From the NCBI RefSeq assembly GCF_000633635.1, contig NZ_AYPQ01000009.1, forward strand, positions 64,356 through 128,355: DNA of 64,000 nt, read 5' to 3'. This DNA comes from Enterococcus crotali (GTDB lineage: Bacteria; Bacillota; Bacilli; Lactobacillales; Enterococcaceae). This document shows, piece after piece, positions 42,665 through 51,986 of the stretch (within the stretch, counting starts at the first letter, position 1; every line of letters begins with the position of its first letter). The position numbers and the translations under genes were made by a program. The notes beneath the pieces are model-generated. The model searched no databases. It had not been told where the DNA came from and saw only the letters and a program-made list of their open reading frames with translations.

Positions 42665-43207
42665 TTATGAAAAATCTCGTGCTGAATATGTCGTATAAAC
42701 CATATCATTTTTCACGTAAACCTGATCTAATTTCAAATTCACTGGTCCATTAAATTCATTAAACAAAGGAATCCCTTTTCCTAAAATCGTTGGTATCGTT
42801 GTTAGAATATACGTATCAATCAATTTTGCTTCCACTAAAGGTGCAATAATACTTGCCCCACCTACGACCCAAATTGCTTGTCCGTCTTGCTCCTTTAATT
42901 CTTGAATCAGTTCTACAGGCCCTTTGCGTGTAAAGAAAAGCTTGTCTGTATTCTCATCTGGATGGCTTGTGATAATATATGATGCTTGTTCTTCATAAGG
43001 ATATTGCTCTGGAGATAATTCATTGACTACTTGATCATACGTTGTTCGCCCCATCACCACTGTATCGATTTTCCCCATCAATTCTTGGTAACTAGTATCC
43101 TCTTCTACTAATTCGATGCCGCCACCTAAAAAATCAATACTGCCGTCTGGTTCTGCAATATAGCCATCGATACTTGCTGCAATGTATAAAATTACTTCTC
43201 TACTCAT
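42665..43207 (-). CDS. Dihydrofolate-reductase-like (RibD C-terminal) protein
   Basis: The 180-residue protein has the DHFR/RibD reductase fold seen in YyaP/YwjB-type proteins: EVILYIAASIDGYIAEPDGSIDFL, VVMGRTTYDQ and IWVVGGASIIAPLVEAKLIDTYILTTIP. It probably is an NADPH-dependent reductase of unknown substrate, not the essential FolA. AGGAGG precedes ATG 43207. It stands alone. Confidence 0.88.
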   Translation of the reverse strand: MSREVILYIAASIDGYIAEPDGSIDFLGGGIELVEEDTSYQELMGKIDTVVMGRTTYDQVVNELSPEQYPYEEQASYIITSHPDENTDKLFFTRKGPVELIQELKEQDGQAIWVVGGASIIAPLVEAKLIDTYILTTIPTILGKGIPLFNEFNGPVNLKLDQVYVKNDMVYTTYSARDFS

Positions 43208-43224
43208 AAAAACCTCCTAAATTT

Positions 43225-43320
43225 AAAAGCATAATGGGCTCGTTTAACTTCGAATGAAAAGTTGAAATCGAAACGTAGCGTAGTGATCCACTCATATAGC
43301 TAGATTATATATCTCTTGCT
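43225..43320. repeat. Partial copy of the GGGCTCGTTTA repeat family
   Basis: AAAAGCATAATGGGCTCGTTTAAC and AGCTAGAT resemble the two ends of the 122-bp unit at 45848-46125, with a different middle. Confidence 0.5.
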
Positions 43321-43375
43321 GGAACTATTTATTGTACCTGTTTTATAACTTTCGTCAACTAATTTGTCTAAAAAA

Positions 43376-43419
43376 AAGTATAGTTGAGGGAAAGGAAATT
43401 CCTTCGTTCAACTATACTT
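43376..43419 (-). terminator. Terminator at the end of hemD
   Basis: AAGTATAGTTGAACGAAGG and its complement form a hairpin on the minus strand followed by a run of eight T. It overlaps the last codons of hemD, so it ends the siroheme-related genes. Confidence 0.8.
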
Positions 43420-44092
43420 CTTGTCTTAATATCGCTTTATAACCAGCTTTTAGGATAGTTTGTCTCGTTGTTTCACCTACACAGTATAGTGTCGGCATCT
43501 CTTTCACACCAGTTGCTCTAAAAACAGATAAAAATCGGTGCCATAAAGATGGACTTGCTAAATAGACTGCCGTTACTTTTTCATTGATTAAAAGTTTCAT
43601 TAGTAATTCTTGGTTTTCTTTTGGAAAGTAATTATCGTAAAGAATCGGCGTAAATAACTGATGGCCTTTAGCTATTAATTCTGATTCACCAAGGTCATCA
43701 GCTAAATTGCTTTTTGGGTAAAAAATCGATGTTGCTTTTAAATTACAGTCTGACCATGCTTCAAATAAATGTTTTTTCGTTGGAATTGGTGCTTGAAAGG
43801 TGACTAACACATTATTCGCTAAAAGAACCTGTGCAGTCTTCTCACCAATAACCGCGAACTTTTTCATTGAAACTGCTCTTTTTTTTACTTGCTGAAAAAA
43901 GAATTCAGCTGCATGTTGACTGGTTAGAAAGATCCACTCACTTTGTTGTACCATTGATTCAAATGATTGCTCTATTGCTCGTTTTCTTAGCCCAAGTAAA
44001 GGAATTTCGACGATTTCAAATCCCTTTTTTTGAAAATAGGAACAATCTTCCCAATTATCTTCTGGCAAACGCGTTAGAAGGATTTTTTTCAT
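43412..44092 (-). CDS. hemD: Uroporphyrinogen-III synthase
   Basis: The 226-residue protein has the two-domain HemD layout with weak conservation typical of the family: ILLTRLPEDN, WIFLTSQHAAEFFF, AVIGEKTAQVL, FYPKSNLADDL, VYLASPSLWHRFL and LYCVGETTRQTILKAGY. It closes hydroxymethylbilane to uroporphyrinogen III. The start overlaps the end of hemC by four bases. Assignment rests on both sequence and its place after hemC. Confidence 0.88.
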   Translation of the reverse strand: MKKILLTRLPEDNWEDCSYFQKKGFEIVEIPLLGLRKRAIEQSFESMVQQSEWIFLTSQHAAEFFFQQVKKRAVSMKKFAVIGEKTAQVLLANNVLVTFQAPIPTKKHLFEAWSDCNLKATSIFYPKSNLADDLGESELIAKGHQLFTPILYDNYFPKENQELLMKLLINEKVTAVYLASPSLWHRFLSVFRATGVKEMPTLYCVGETTRQTILKAGYKAILRQEV

Positions 44093-44997
44093 ACTATTTC
44101 CTGATTCATTTCATTTAATAAGTCAGTTGCTATTTTCGCTCCAACACCTGCTAAATCGTCGACATAAACACTTTTAGTAAATGATTGATGTAATTCTTTA
44201 TCTCCTAAAAACCCTGAAAAACGGTAGCCTTTTTGTTGCTGAACAGCATATGCTCCAATCGGGATATCACAATTCCCATTCAGCATTGCTAAAAATGAAC
44301 GTTCTTCCATCACTAATTTTCTCGTCAACGAATCATCGATCGGTTTTAAAAAATCGTTCATCGCTTGATCCTGACTGCGACATTCTACAGCCAAAGCACC
44401 TTGCCCTACAGCTGGAATGCATTGTTCGCACGTTAAAATATTATAAGGATGAGTTGGTTCAGCAAACCACTCCAATCGCTTTAAACCAGCCGTAGCCAAA
44501 ACGATTCCATCTAGCCCTTGTTCTTCCATTCGTTTCAAACGAGTTCCTACATTGCCACGAATCGATTCAACCTGAAAATCTTCACGCAAGTTTCTCATTT
44601 GAAACTCACGACGTAAGCTACTAGTTCCAATTTTAGCGCCTTTTGGTAAATCTTCTAAAGTAGAGACTTCTCTAAAAATCAAACAATCCGCAGGATCACT
44701 TCTCTCAGGTATTGCAGCTAATATCAAACCATCTGCAACTTTCGCTGGCATATCTTTTAAGCTATGAACAGCAAAATCGATCGAGCCTTGCAATAAAGCC
44801 TGTTCCACTTCATTGATAAATAATCCTTTACCACCGATTTTAGACAAACTTACCGAAAGCATTTGATCTCCTTTGGTGGTCATTGGCACGATCTCAAATG
44901 GAAAATCACCATGAATTTCTTTTAATAACTCTACTACGATCATTGTTTGCTTCATCGCTAAAGGACTATTTCTGGTGCCGACACGAACGGTTTTCAT
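44089..44997 (-). CDS. hemC: Hydroxymethylbilane synthase
   Basis: The 302-residue protein has VGTRNSPLAMKQT, HSLKDMPA, IGTSSLRRE, RGNVGTRLKRM, VGQGALAVECRS and the cofactor Cys in MLNGNCDIPIGAYA (usually GGCQVPI). It joins four porphobilinogens. Enterococci usually make no haem, so here the product most likely feeds siroheme for NirB. Porphobilinogen synthesis genes (hemA, hemL, hemB) are not in the window. Confidence 0.95.
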   Translation of the reverse strand: MKTVRVGTRNSPLAMKQTMIVVELLKEIHGDFPFEIVPMTTKGDQMLSVSLSKIGGKGLFINEVEQALLQGSIDFAVHSLKDMPAKVADGLILAAIPERSDPADCLIFREVSTLEDLPKGAKIGTSSLRREFQMRNLREDFQVESIRGNVGTRLKRMEEQGLDGIVLATAGLKRLEWFAEPTHPYNILTCEQCIPAVGQGALAVECRSQDQAMNDFLKPIDDSLTRKLVMEERSFLAMLNGNCDIPIGAYAVQQQKGYRFSGFLGDKELHQSFTKSVYVDDLAGVGAKIATDLLNEMNQEIV

Positions 44998-45044
44998 TAA
45001 ACTTACTTCCTTTTTCTTTACTTATCTTTTAATCATACTAGATT

Positions 45045-45830
45045 TTACCTTTTTGACAACTGTCCTGTACCAACTTTATACGCTAAAAAGTAAAGTCCTG
45101 CTACAAAAAAGCCGCCCCCAATAATATTGCCTAAATACACACTAATCATATTCAGCCCAAATGCAGACCAAGTATTACCGCCTAAAAGAATTCCCATCGG
45201 AATCAAAAACATATTTGCCACAACGTGTTGGAACCCACAAATCACAAACCCCATGATCGGTAAGAAAATCCCAACGATTTTGCCAATAAAGTCTTTTGCC
45301 GCAAAGTTTAAATAGACCGCTGTACTTACCAAAAAATTACAGGCGATCCCTGAAAGAAACCCTTGTAAAAAAGTATCTTTGGTTCTGCCCAGCGAAACTT
45401 GAATCGCCCGCTCTGCAAAATCTCCTTGCAATGCGCCACTCAGATAACCAAAGAAATAAGCGACAAACAGTGAGCCGATCAAATTAAAAAGCGTCACGAT
45501 CACAATATTTCTCACCCATTCTTTGCCACTGATTTTTCTAGCAAACAACGCCATTGAAACGACCATCATATTCCCTGTCACCAGTTCTCCTCCGGCTAAT
45601 AACAAACAAATCAACCCAAATGGGAAAACAGCCGCACCGATCACATTAACCAAAGAACCCCATTCCTTAGGCATAGTCCCCATCGCTCGAATCATCGCAA
45701 TCCCTGCAACAGCGATAAATACACCCGCTAAAAAACCTAATACTGCTAAAGTTAAAAAACTAGCACGCGTCTTTTGAACGCCTTTTTCAATTGTAACATC
45801 AACTATTTCTGGTGGTTGAAGTGAACCCAT
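45045..45830 (-). CDS. nirC: Formate/nitrite transporter family (NirC-like)
   Basis: The 261-residue protein has six helices and the FNT motifs GGELVTGNMMV and GFQHVVANMFLIPMG with the central His of the pore. Next to nitrite reductase genes it should carry nitrite rather than formate. It is separated from cobA by the 122-bp tandem repeats and may have its own promoter. Confidence 0.9.
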   Translation of the reverse strand: MGSLQPPEIVDVTIEKGVQKTRASFLTLAVLGFLAGVFIAVAGIAMIRAMGTMPKEWGSLVNVIGAAVFPFGLICLLLAGGELVTGNMMVVSMALFARKISGKEWVRNIVIVTLFNLIGSLFVAYFFGYLSGALQGDFAERAIQVSLGRTKDTFLQGFLSGIACNFLVSTAVYLNFAAKDFIGKIVGIFLPIMGFVICGFQHVVANMFLIPMGILLGGNTWSAFGLNMISVYLGNIIGGGFFVAGLYFLAYKVGTGQLSKR

Positions 45831-45847
45831 ATTTTTCCTCCTAATCT

Positions 45848-46125
45848 AAAAGCGTAGCGGGCTCGTTTAGCTCTGACAGAAAAATAGGAAATTATGACTG
45901 AGGCGCTTTTTGTCTCATTCATAATTTATCTTTTTTCCGAAGAGCTAGCCCGCAAAGCTAGATACATTTAAAAGCTGAATGGGCTCGTTTAGCCCTGACA
46001 GAAAAATAGGAAATTACGACTGAGGCGCTTTTTGTCTCATTCATAATTTATCTTTTTTCCGAAGAGCTAGCCCATAAAGCTAGATACATTTAAAAGCTGA
46101 ATGGGCTCGTTTAGCCCATAAAGCC
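45848..46125. repeat. 122-bp tandem repeat, 2.3 copies
   Basis: Units start at 45848, 45970 and 46092 (AAAAGC..GGGCTCGTTTAGC). Units 1 and 2 are nearly identical; the third stops after about 33 bases. Each full unit has ends that pair with each other (GGGCTCGTTTAGCTCT with AGAGCTAGCCC), so each can form a hairpin. The array fills the 297-base gap between nirC and cobA. Confidence 0.88.
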
Positions 46126-46127
46126 AA

Positions 46128-47107
46128 CTAAACAAATTGCTTATTCAAAACATCCCATTGTTTGTTATACATCGTTGTCAATTCTGGATTCAAATACACT
46201 ACCTCGTCAAAATGATGATCACTTAAATAGTGCTGATGCACCGCATCAAACCGTTGATCTCGGTGCTCACCAACTTGAATCGCATAAACATCGGCACCTT
46301 GTTGCGTATACGTAAGAAGCATTTCAAAATCGATTTTTCTGTATCGATCACTAGAATTTTTTGTCCAAACAACGGCAATTGCTCAAACCAATCTGCCCCC
46401 TTTCGACAAGAAACAACATCTCCTAAAATAATCAGCGCAGGGTTATGAACTTGATGTTCCGCAATTGCTTCAACCATTGTTTGAATTGTAGCTGTAACCG
46501 TACGCTGGCGACCTAAGCTGCCCCATTCAACGATTGCTACTGGTAATTTTGGTGAAACTTTTTGCTCTAAAAGCTTCTTTTGCGTACTTTCTACTCGTTC
46601 TACCCCCATATATAAACACATCGTCCCGTTTTCTGTCAGCCCTTTAAAATCAATGGTTTCTCCTGCTTGACGATGGGCAGTCGCCAAAGTTACTTTACTA
46701 CTATGTTCGCGATGAGTTAGAGGTATGCCACTGTAACTACTAGCAGCAGAAGCGGCGGTCACTCCAGGAACAAGCTCGTAGCTGATTCCTTCACTTTGAA
46801 GTGTGGTAATCTCTTCCCCAACACGACCAAAAATACCTGGGTCACCACCTTTTAATCTAACGATAATTTGATCTTGACGCCCTTCTTCTAACAGCAATTG
46901 ATTAATATTTTTTTGCTTCAACACATGATTCTTAGGATATTTGCCACTGTAAATAAAACGCGCTGAAGCTTTCGCTAGATATAGGAACACTGGGTGGACC
47001 AATCGATCGTAAATAATCACATCTGCTGATTCCAGCACTCTTTTTCCCTTTAAGGTCAATAATTCTGGATCTCCAGAACCTGCTCCGACAAAATAAACTT
47101 TTCCCAT
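46128..47107 (-). pseudogene. cobA: Uroporphyrinogen-III C-methyltransferase, one-base frameshift near the 3' end
   Basis: The methyltransferase domain is complete (residues 1-245): VYFVGAGSGDPELLTLKG, DRLVHP, VRLKGGDPGIFGRVGEE, VPGVTAASAASSYSGIPLTHR, LYMGVERV and PALIILGDVV. It makes precorrin-2 from uroporphyrinogen III with two SAM. After IDTEK the frame shifts; one more base in the T5 run at 46334-46338 joins the second frame, which adds about 70 residues and ends at 46128. That extension resembles part of a HemD domain, as in CobA-HemD fusions, but is too short. The catalytic part is unaffected. ATG 47107 overlaps the nirD stop. Confidence 0.88.
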
Positions 47108-47415
47108 CACTCCACCATGACATAAACGAGGTCTTCTTCGACAATTGTTTCATACGCACGAACGCAACCTTCGTCTGGTTCTTGAACTTGTCCATCATTC
47201 AGATTGATTTTATAATCATGCAACGGGCAAAAAACATACTCACCAGAAACCGTTCCTTCAGCTAACGGGCCTTGTTTATGTGGGCAAACATTTTCAATCG
47301 CTTTGACACGATCATCACTTAAACGAAAAACAGCGATTTTCTGCTCTCCAATGATCACTTCTTTACCCATTCTAAGTGCTAATTCATCTAATCGCCCGAC
47401 AAAAATTTTTTCCAT
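47107..47415 (-). CDS. nirD: Nitrite reductase small subunit (Rieske-type)
   Basis: The 102-residue protein has a Rieske fold with CPHKQGPLAEG and FCPLHDYKINL, so both Cys-x-His pairs for a [2Fe-2S] cluster are present. Not all NirD proteins keep them. It starts two bases after nirB and its stop overlaps cobA. Confidence 0.93.
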   Translation of the reverse strand: MEKIFVGRLDELALRMGKEVIIGEQKIAVFRLSDDRVKAIENVCPHKQGPLAEGTVSGEYVFCPLHDYKINLNDGQVQEPDEGCVRAYETIVEEDLVYVMVE

Positions 47416-47417
47416 TT

Positions 47418-49820
47418 TTATACTCTCCCCACTGTGTATAACTCTTGACGTGTTTTCTGATCTTCAACCACTTCATCCCAAGGATTTCCACGACGTCCTG
47501 CAACAGCATCATCTAATGCTGCTAATAATTCTTGACGTTTTTCAGGATCTAATAACACTTCTTTGACGACTTCAAAGCCCATACGTTCGATCCATGGAGC
47601 AGTCCGTTCAGCATAAATTCCTGTTTCACGGTAATATTGCAGCATTGCCCCACAAATATCGATGACTTCTTGTTCGGTTTCAACAGTTGTTAGTAGCACC
47701 GCTTCTTTGACTTCGGTTCCGCCATTTCCACCAACATAAATTTGGAAGCCGTTTTCCACACCGATGATCCCAAAATCTTTTACACCACTTTCCACACAAC
47801 TTCTTGGACAAGCAGATACACCCATTTTAAATTTATGTGGCGTATCAATAAACTCATAGCGTTGTTCTAGTTTGATCCCCAATCCCATTGAATCTTGCGT
47901 ACCAAACCGACAGAAATTCGCGCCCACACAAGTTTTTACTGAACGAACAGCTTTCGCATAAGCACCAGCTGCTTTCATATCCAGTTCTTCCCAAACTTTT
48001 GGTAAGTCTTCTTTTTTCACTCCATATAAACCAATTCGTTGACTACCTGTTACTTTAACCATCGGTACATCATATTTTTCTGCAACTTTAGCAATCAGTA
48101 GTAACTGCTGTGGATTCGTTTTACCGCCACGCATTCTTGGAATCACTGAAAACGTCCCATCATTTTGAATATTGGCATAGAGGCGTTCGTTGACATAGCG
48201 AGATTCTTTTTCATCCTCGTGTTCTTTAGGCCACGCCACATTTAAATAAAAATTGATTGCAGGACGGCACTTCGGACAACCTTCTGGATTTGTAAAAGTC
48301 AATTCCCGGTAAACTTCATCAGAAGAGGTCATTTTCTTTGCATAGATTTGGGTAACGATTTGATCTCGCGTTAAATCCGTACAACCACAAATCCCAGTTG
48401 GTGCAGAAACAATTTCACCACCTAAAGCATAGGCTAAAACATCGCCGATCACAGATTTACATTTTCCACAAGATCCGCCTGCTTTCGTGTGTTTGGTCAC
48501 ATCCGCTACAGAGGTCAGGTCTTTTTCATTGATCGCAGTCATGATCGTTCCTTTATCGATTCCGTTACAGCCACAGATCACTTCATCATCCGGCCATTCA
48601 CTCACATCCGCACTCGCTTCTTCACCAACCATATGGAGTAAAGATACTGGCGTATATTCTTCAATACTCTCGTTTTTCTTCAAAATATTGTAATAGCGAT
48701 TCCCTTCGCTGGTATCCCCATAAAGAACTACACCGATAACTTGACTGTCTCTTACAAAAATCTTTTTATACGTATAATTGATCCCGTCAAATGCTTCGAT
48801 ACTATTGATTCCTTCAGTTTCTTTGATATTTCCAGCAGAATATAAATCACAACCAGATACTTTCAACGAAGTAAATGTCGTGCTACCTTGATATGGTTTC
48901 GCTTCTTTACCAGTTAATACATCTGCCAAAACCTTTCCTTGTTCAAATAAGGGTGCAACTAAACCATAAACATTGCCGTTATGTTCCGCACATTCCCCTA
49001 CTGCAAAAACATCTGGAACAGTTGTTTTCATAAAGTCATCGACAACGATTCCACGATTCACCTCTATCGCTGCTGTTCTTGCTAGTGTTGTTTCTGAACG
49101 AATTCCGATCGACATTACAACCATATCCGTTTCGATCGTAGTTCCGTCACTAAAGGCTAACCCTGTAACACGGGTATCTCCGAGAATCTTCTGAGTCGCT
49201 TTTTCCATTAGAAATTTTAAGCCTTGTTTTTCTAAATCTGCTTGTAGCATTTTACCTGCTTTTTCATCTAATTGGGTTTCCATCAGCCATTTTTCTAAAT
49301 GGATCACAGTTACGTCCATCCCTTGATCCAGTAATCCTTTTGCCGCTTCTAAGCCAAGTAACCCGCCGCCAATCACTACTGCTTTTTGGTATTTTTGAGC
49401 AGCTTCAAGCATATTTTCCGTATCATCGATTGTTCTAAACCCAACAACTCCAGGTAATTGCGCTCCTTCAACAGGTAAAATAAAGGCTCTAGAACCTGTA
49501 GCTAAAATGCATTTATCGTAAGTTATTTCTTTGCCTGATCGGGTGATGATTTTTTTATTGTTAGTGTCCATTTGAACTGCTGGATCATGATTGATCAATT
49601 CAATTTGATTTTCTTCATACCATTCCAATGGATTCGTGATGATTTCTGAAACAGTCATTTTCTTTTGTAAGACATTGCTCAGCATGATCCGGTTATAGTT
49701 CGGGTATTTTTCTTCTCCTATAATCGTGATTTGATAACGATCAGAATCACGGTCTAAGATTTCTTCAATAGTGCGAACACCAGCCATTCCATTTCCAATT
49801 AAGACAAGCTTTTCTTTCAT
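47418..49820 (-). CDS. nirB: NADH-dependent nitrite reductase large subunit
   Basis: The 800-residue protein has, in order, an FAD/NAD oxidoreductase domain (LVLIGNGMAGVRTIEEIL; ATGSRAFILP; VIGGGLLGLEAAKGL), two BFD-like Cys segments (ICGCNG..GSCGKCK and GICGCTD..GCPKCRP), a sulfite/nitrite reductase half domain and the siroheme/[4Fe-4S] ligands CVGANFC and CPRSC. It reduces nitrite to ammonia with NADH. ATG 49820 behind AGGAGA fits homology; the frame is open to 49856. All cluster Cys are present. Confidence 0.96.
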   Translation of the reverse strand: MKEKLVLIGNGMAGVRTIEEILDRDSDRYQITIIGEEKYPNYNRIMLSNVLQKKMTVSEIITNPLEWYEENQIELINHDPAVQMDTNNKKIITRSGKEITYDKCILATGSRAFILPVEGAQLPGVVGFRTIDDTENMLEAAQKYQKAVVIGGGLLGLEAAKGLLDQGMDVTVIHLEKWLMETQLDEKAGKMLQADLEKQGLKFLMEKATQKILGDTRVTGLAFSDGTTIETDMVVMSIGIRSETTLARTAAIEVNRGIVVDDFMKTTVPDVFAVGECAEHNGNVYGLVAPLFEQGKVLADVLTGKEAKPYQGSTTFTSLKVSGCDLYSAGNIKETEGINSIEAFDGINYTYKKIFVRDSQVIGVVLYGDTSEGNRYYNILKKNESIEEYTPVSLLHMVGEEASADVSEWPDDEVICGCNGIDKGTIMTAINEKDLTSVADVTKHTKAGGSCGKCKSVIGDVLAYALGGEIVSAPTGICGCTDLTRDQIVTQIYAKKMTSSDEVYRELTFTNPEGCPKCRPAINFYLNVAWPKEHEDEKESRYVNERLYANIQNDGTFSVIPRMRGGKTNPQQLLLIAKVAEKYDVPMVKVTGSQRIGLYGVKKEDLPKVWEELDMKAAGAYAKAVRSVKTCVGANFCRFGTQDSMGLGIKLEQRYEFIDTPHKFKMGVSACPRSCVESGVKDFGIIGVENGFQIYVGGNGGTEVKEAVLLTTVETEQEVIDICGAMLQYYRETGIYAERTAPWIERMGFEVVKEVLLDPEKRQELLAALDDAVAGRRGNPWDEVVEDQKTRQELYTVGRV

Positions 49821-49896
49821 TTTATGTATACTCTCCTTTTGTGATGTTATGAGCAATCTTTTCGATGCTTTGTCTTTTTTAGAATAGCAAGAATGA

Positions 49897-49938
49897 AAGA
49901 CGGTGGCTATTAGGGAATTACCTAATAGTCACCGTCTT
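49897..49938 (-). terminator. Hairpin between nirB and the upstream membrane protein gene
   Basis: AAGACGGTGGCTATTAGG pairs with CCTAATAGTCACCGTCTT, one mismatch, around six bases. The T tract is weak. It probably ends the sir/nre transcript so that nirB has its own promoter in 49821-49896. Confidence 0.65.
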
Positions 49939-49953
49939 CTCAAAATATTCTAT

Positions 49954-50790
49954 TTATTTTTCTAGTTCTTTCTCTTTCAGTTTCTGCTCGTTGGTGACCT
50001 TTCCTTTTGAACTGTATGCATCAAACATAACTAACACAAGTCCTAAAGCAATGAATGCTTCTAAAATAAAATTGATAATTTCAACTGCTCTAGATTCTCT
50101 GATCCCAGCAGAAAATAAACTGATTATCCACAATAGTACAAACAACACAATGGAAATAAGAGCGGCAGCTACTATGACGCCCCGAATCATTCCGCCTTTT
50201 GTTGGTTTATCTTCATCTTTGTTGATTTCGGATTTTTGGTCAATCGGTTGTTTCTCTTCCAATTTATTTTCTTCAACGTATTCTTTTGGCGCATATTCTT
50301 GCAAGAGAGATCTCAGATATAGCAAGACTTCCTTTTCTTGATAACCCTTGATATTTTTATAGTTGAAATAGACCCCATTTTTTGCTTGAAGTTTTTGATT
50401 TAATTTACTTGTTTTTATTCCTAGTTCTTTATAGGCATTATCGTCATTAATAAAAATAACTCCTTGTTCATAGGCATAACTGATGCTTTCTATTTTGTCC
50501 CAAGGAATCGAATACTTTGCTCTATTTGCAAAAATTGAATAGATCGTTAGTTGTTCTGGTGTCCAGCTGACCAATTTTTTCCCCTTAATCGTCAAATAAA
50601 TTCCTTTAACAAAATAATAGCCAAAGAAAATAACACCTGCAAAAAAAGCGAACATAATCAACGTTTCATTGATATTCATAAAAATACCACATACTATAAG
50701 CCAACCAACAACGCCAAAAAAAGAAATCAAAACAGTCCTTCCTAGCGTTTTATTTTTCTTTTCAATTAAATAATACTCACTCATTTTCAT
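49954..50790 (-). CDS. Membrane protein of unknown function
   Basis: The 278-residue protein has two helices near the N-terminus (about 18-65), a soluble PH-like middle (WTPEQLTIYSIFANRAKYSIPWDKIESISY), a charged linker (residues 180-205) and two C-terminal helices. No catalytic motif is seen. It lies between sirC and nirB on the same strand but no link with nitrite metabolism is evident. Confidence 0.72.
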   Translation of the reverse strand: MKMSEYYLIEKKNKTLGRTVLISFFGVVGWLIVCGIFMNINETLIMFAFFAGVIFFGYYFVKGIYLTIKGKKLVSWTPEQLTIYSIFANRAKYSIPWDKIESISYAYEQGVIFINDDNAYKELGIKTSKLNQKLQAKNGVYFNYKNIKGYQEKEVLLYLRSLLQEYAPKEYVEENKLEEKQPIDQKSEINKDEDKPTKGGMIRGVIVAAALISIVLFVLLWIISLFSAGIRESRAVEIINFILEAFIALGLVLVMFDAYSSKGKVTNEQKLKEKELEK

Positions 50791-50807
50791 TTTTCCTACC
50801 TTTTTAT

Positions 50808-51251
50808 TTAATATATTGAATTTTCATCCAACAATTTTATTAACTCTCTTTTCTTCTCTTTCACTGCAGCTGGATTTTGCCCATAAGAAGACAAGGCTAT
50901 TAGATACTCCTTGTCTTCAATCGTGCTCATATTATAAAAATCGCTATTTTCTTTCTGGCTACAATCATTGACCCATTGGTGTTCAGAAGCATCATTGACG
51001 ATTTGTTGATTGATGGTTTTAGAATCTGTACAGGCAAAAATCAACTGAGCTTCCTTGATACAATCAGCAGTGTATGTTGCTTTTATCAACGTTACACGTT
51101 CTAGTTCATTGAATTCAGCTAAAAATGTTGGTGCGACTAATGTCACTTGCCCTTTAGCCTTTAAAATTCCTATCGTTTTTCGTAATGCGATCCGACCGCC
51201 GCCAATGATCACAATGTTCTTATCTGTTAATTCAAGCATTATTGGATACAT
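50808..51251 (-). CDS. sirC: Precorrin-2 dehydrogenase
   Basis: The 147-residue protein has the NAD-binding loop VIIGGGRIALRKT and the CysG N-terminal fold (QLIFACTD, NDCSQKENSDFYNMSTIE, LIALSSYGQNPAAVKEKK). It oxidises precorrin-2 to sirohydrochlorin. It overlaps the upstream ferrochelatase gene by 13 bases. The length fits the SirC/YlnF type without methyltransferase. Confidence 0.9.
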   Translation of the reverse strand: MYPIMLELTDKNIVIIGGGRIALRKTIGILKAKGQVTLVAPTFLAEFNELERVTLIKATYTADCIKEAQLIFACTDSKTINQQIVNDASEHQWVNDCSQKENSDFYNMSTIEDKEYLIALSSYGQNPAAVKEKKRELIKLLDENSIY

Positions 51252-51975
51252 GTAACGGCCTCTTTGACGATTTGTTCTAAGTCATTTAGGATACGTGGGT
51301 CAAATTCTAATGTTCTTGTGATCGTAAAATCTGTTGTTGGAAAGGCTTCGGTCAATTTATTTTTCATGATCGTAATCAAGTGTCCATCAAATAAAAAGAA
51401 AGGAACAATTACTATTTTTGTCTCATTCGACAATTGCTTTTTGATATCTGCTAGGTAATCTTCTTGTCCTTTTAAACTTGTTGGGATAATTGAAAAGCCC
51501 ACTTGTTGCTGGATTTCAGTTGCAATTTCAGTTAACACTTGTTGCGGTTCATCCGTTTGCTTTGTTCCATGGGCAACTAAAATACCCACTAACGGCTCAG
51601 CTGGATAAGTATCGGCTGCTTCTTGAAATCGCTCCAACAAAACTTGGCGACTGCCCTTCTTACTGCCAAAAGTTTCAGTTTGACTAAATTGAACCTCTGG
51701 ATAGTGAGCTTTTACTTCCTCAAGCTCAGCTGGAATATCCACTAAAGCGTGCTTAGCTGCAAATAATAACACAGGAACAACGATCATTTTAGTAACACCG
51801 TTTTTGATCATCTCTTTGGCAACTTTGGGAATCGTGTCGGAATGATTTTCTAAAAAGGCCGTCGCTTGGAAAAAACTTGGATCAAGTCTTGTTTTTAATT
51901 GTTGGATAAAATCCATTGCTGCTTGATTTTTTCAGCTTTTTGACTACCGTGAAATACGTAAAGGATACCAATCAT
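51239..51975 (-). CDS. sirB: Sirohydrochlorin ferrochelatase (frameshift after codon 17)
   Basis: The main frame (51239-51916) shows a CbiX/SirB protein with VPVLLFAAKHALVDIPAEL, GILVAHGTKQTD and IVPFFLFDGHLI; His residues of the metal site are present. The expected start is ATG 51975 behind GAGGTGAG, giving MIGILYVFHGSQKAEKI with the first active-site His. One more base in the TT at 51923-51924 joins both parts into a full-length protein. It inserts iron into sirohydrochlorin to make siroheme for NirB. Confidence 0.88.
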
Positions 51976-51986
51976 TTTTTCTCACC

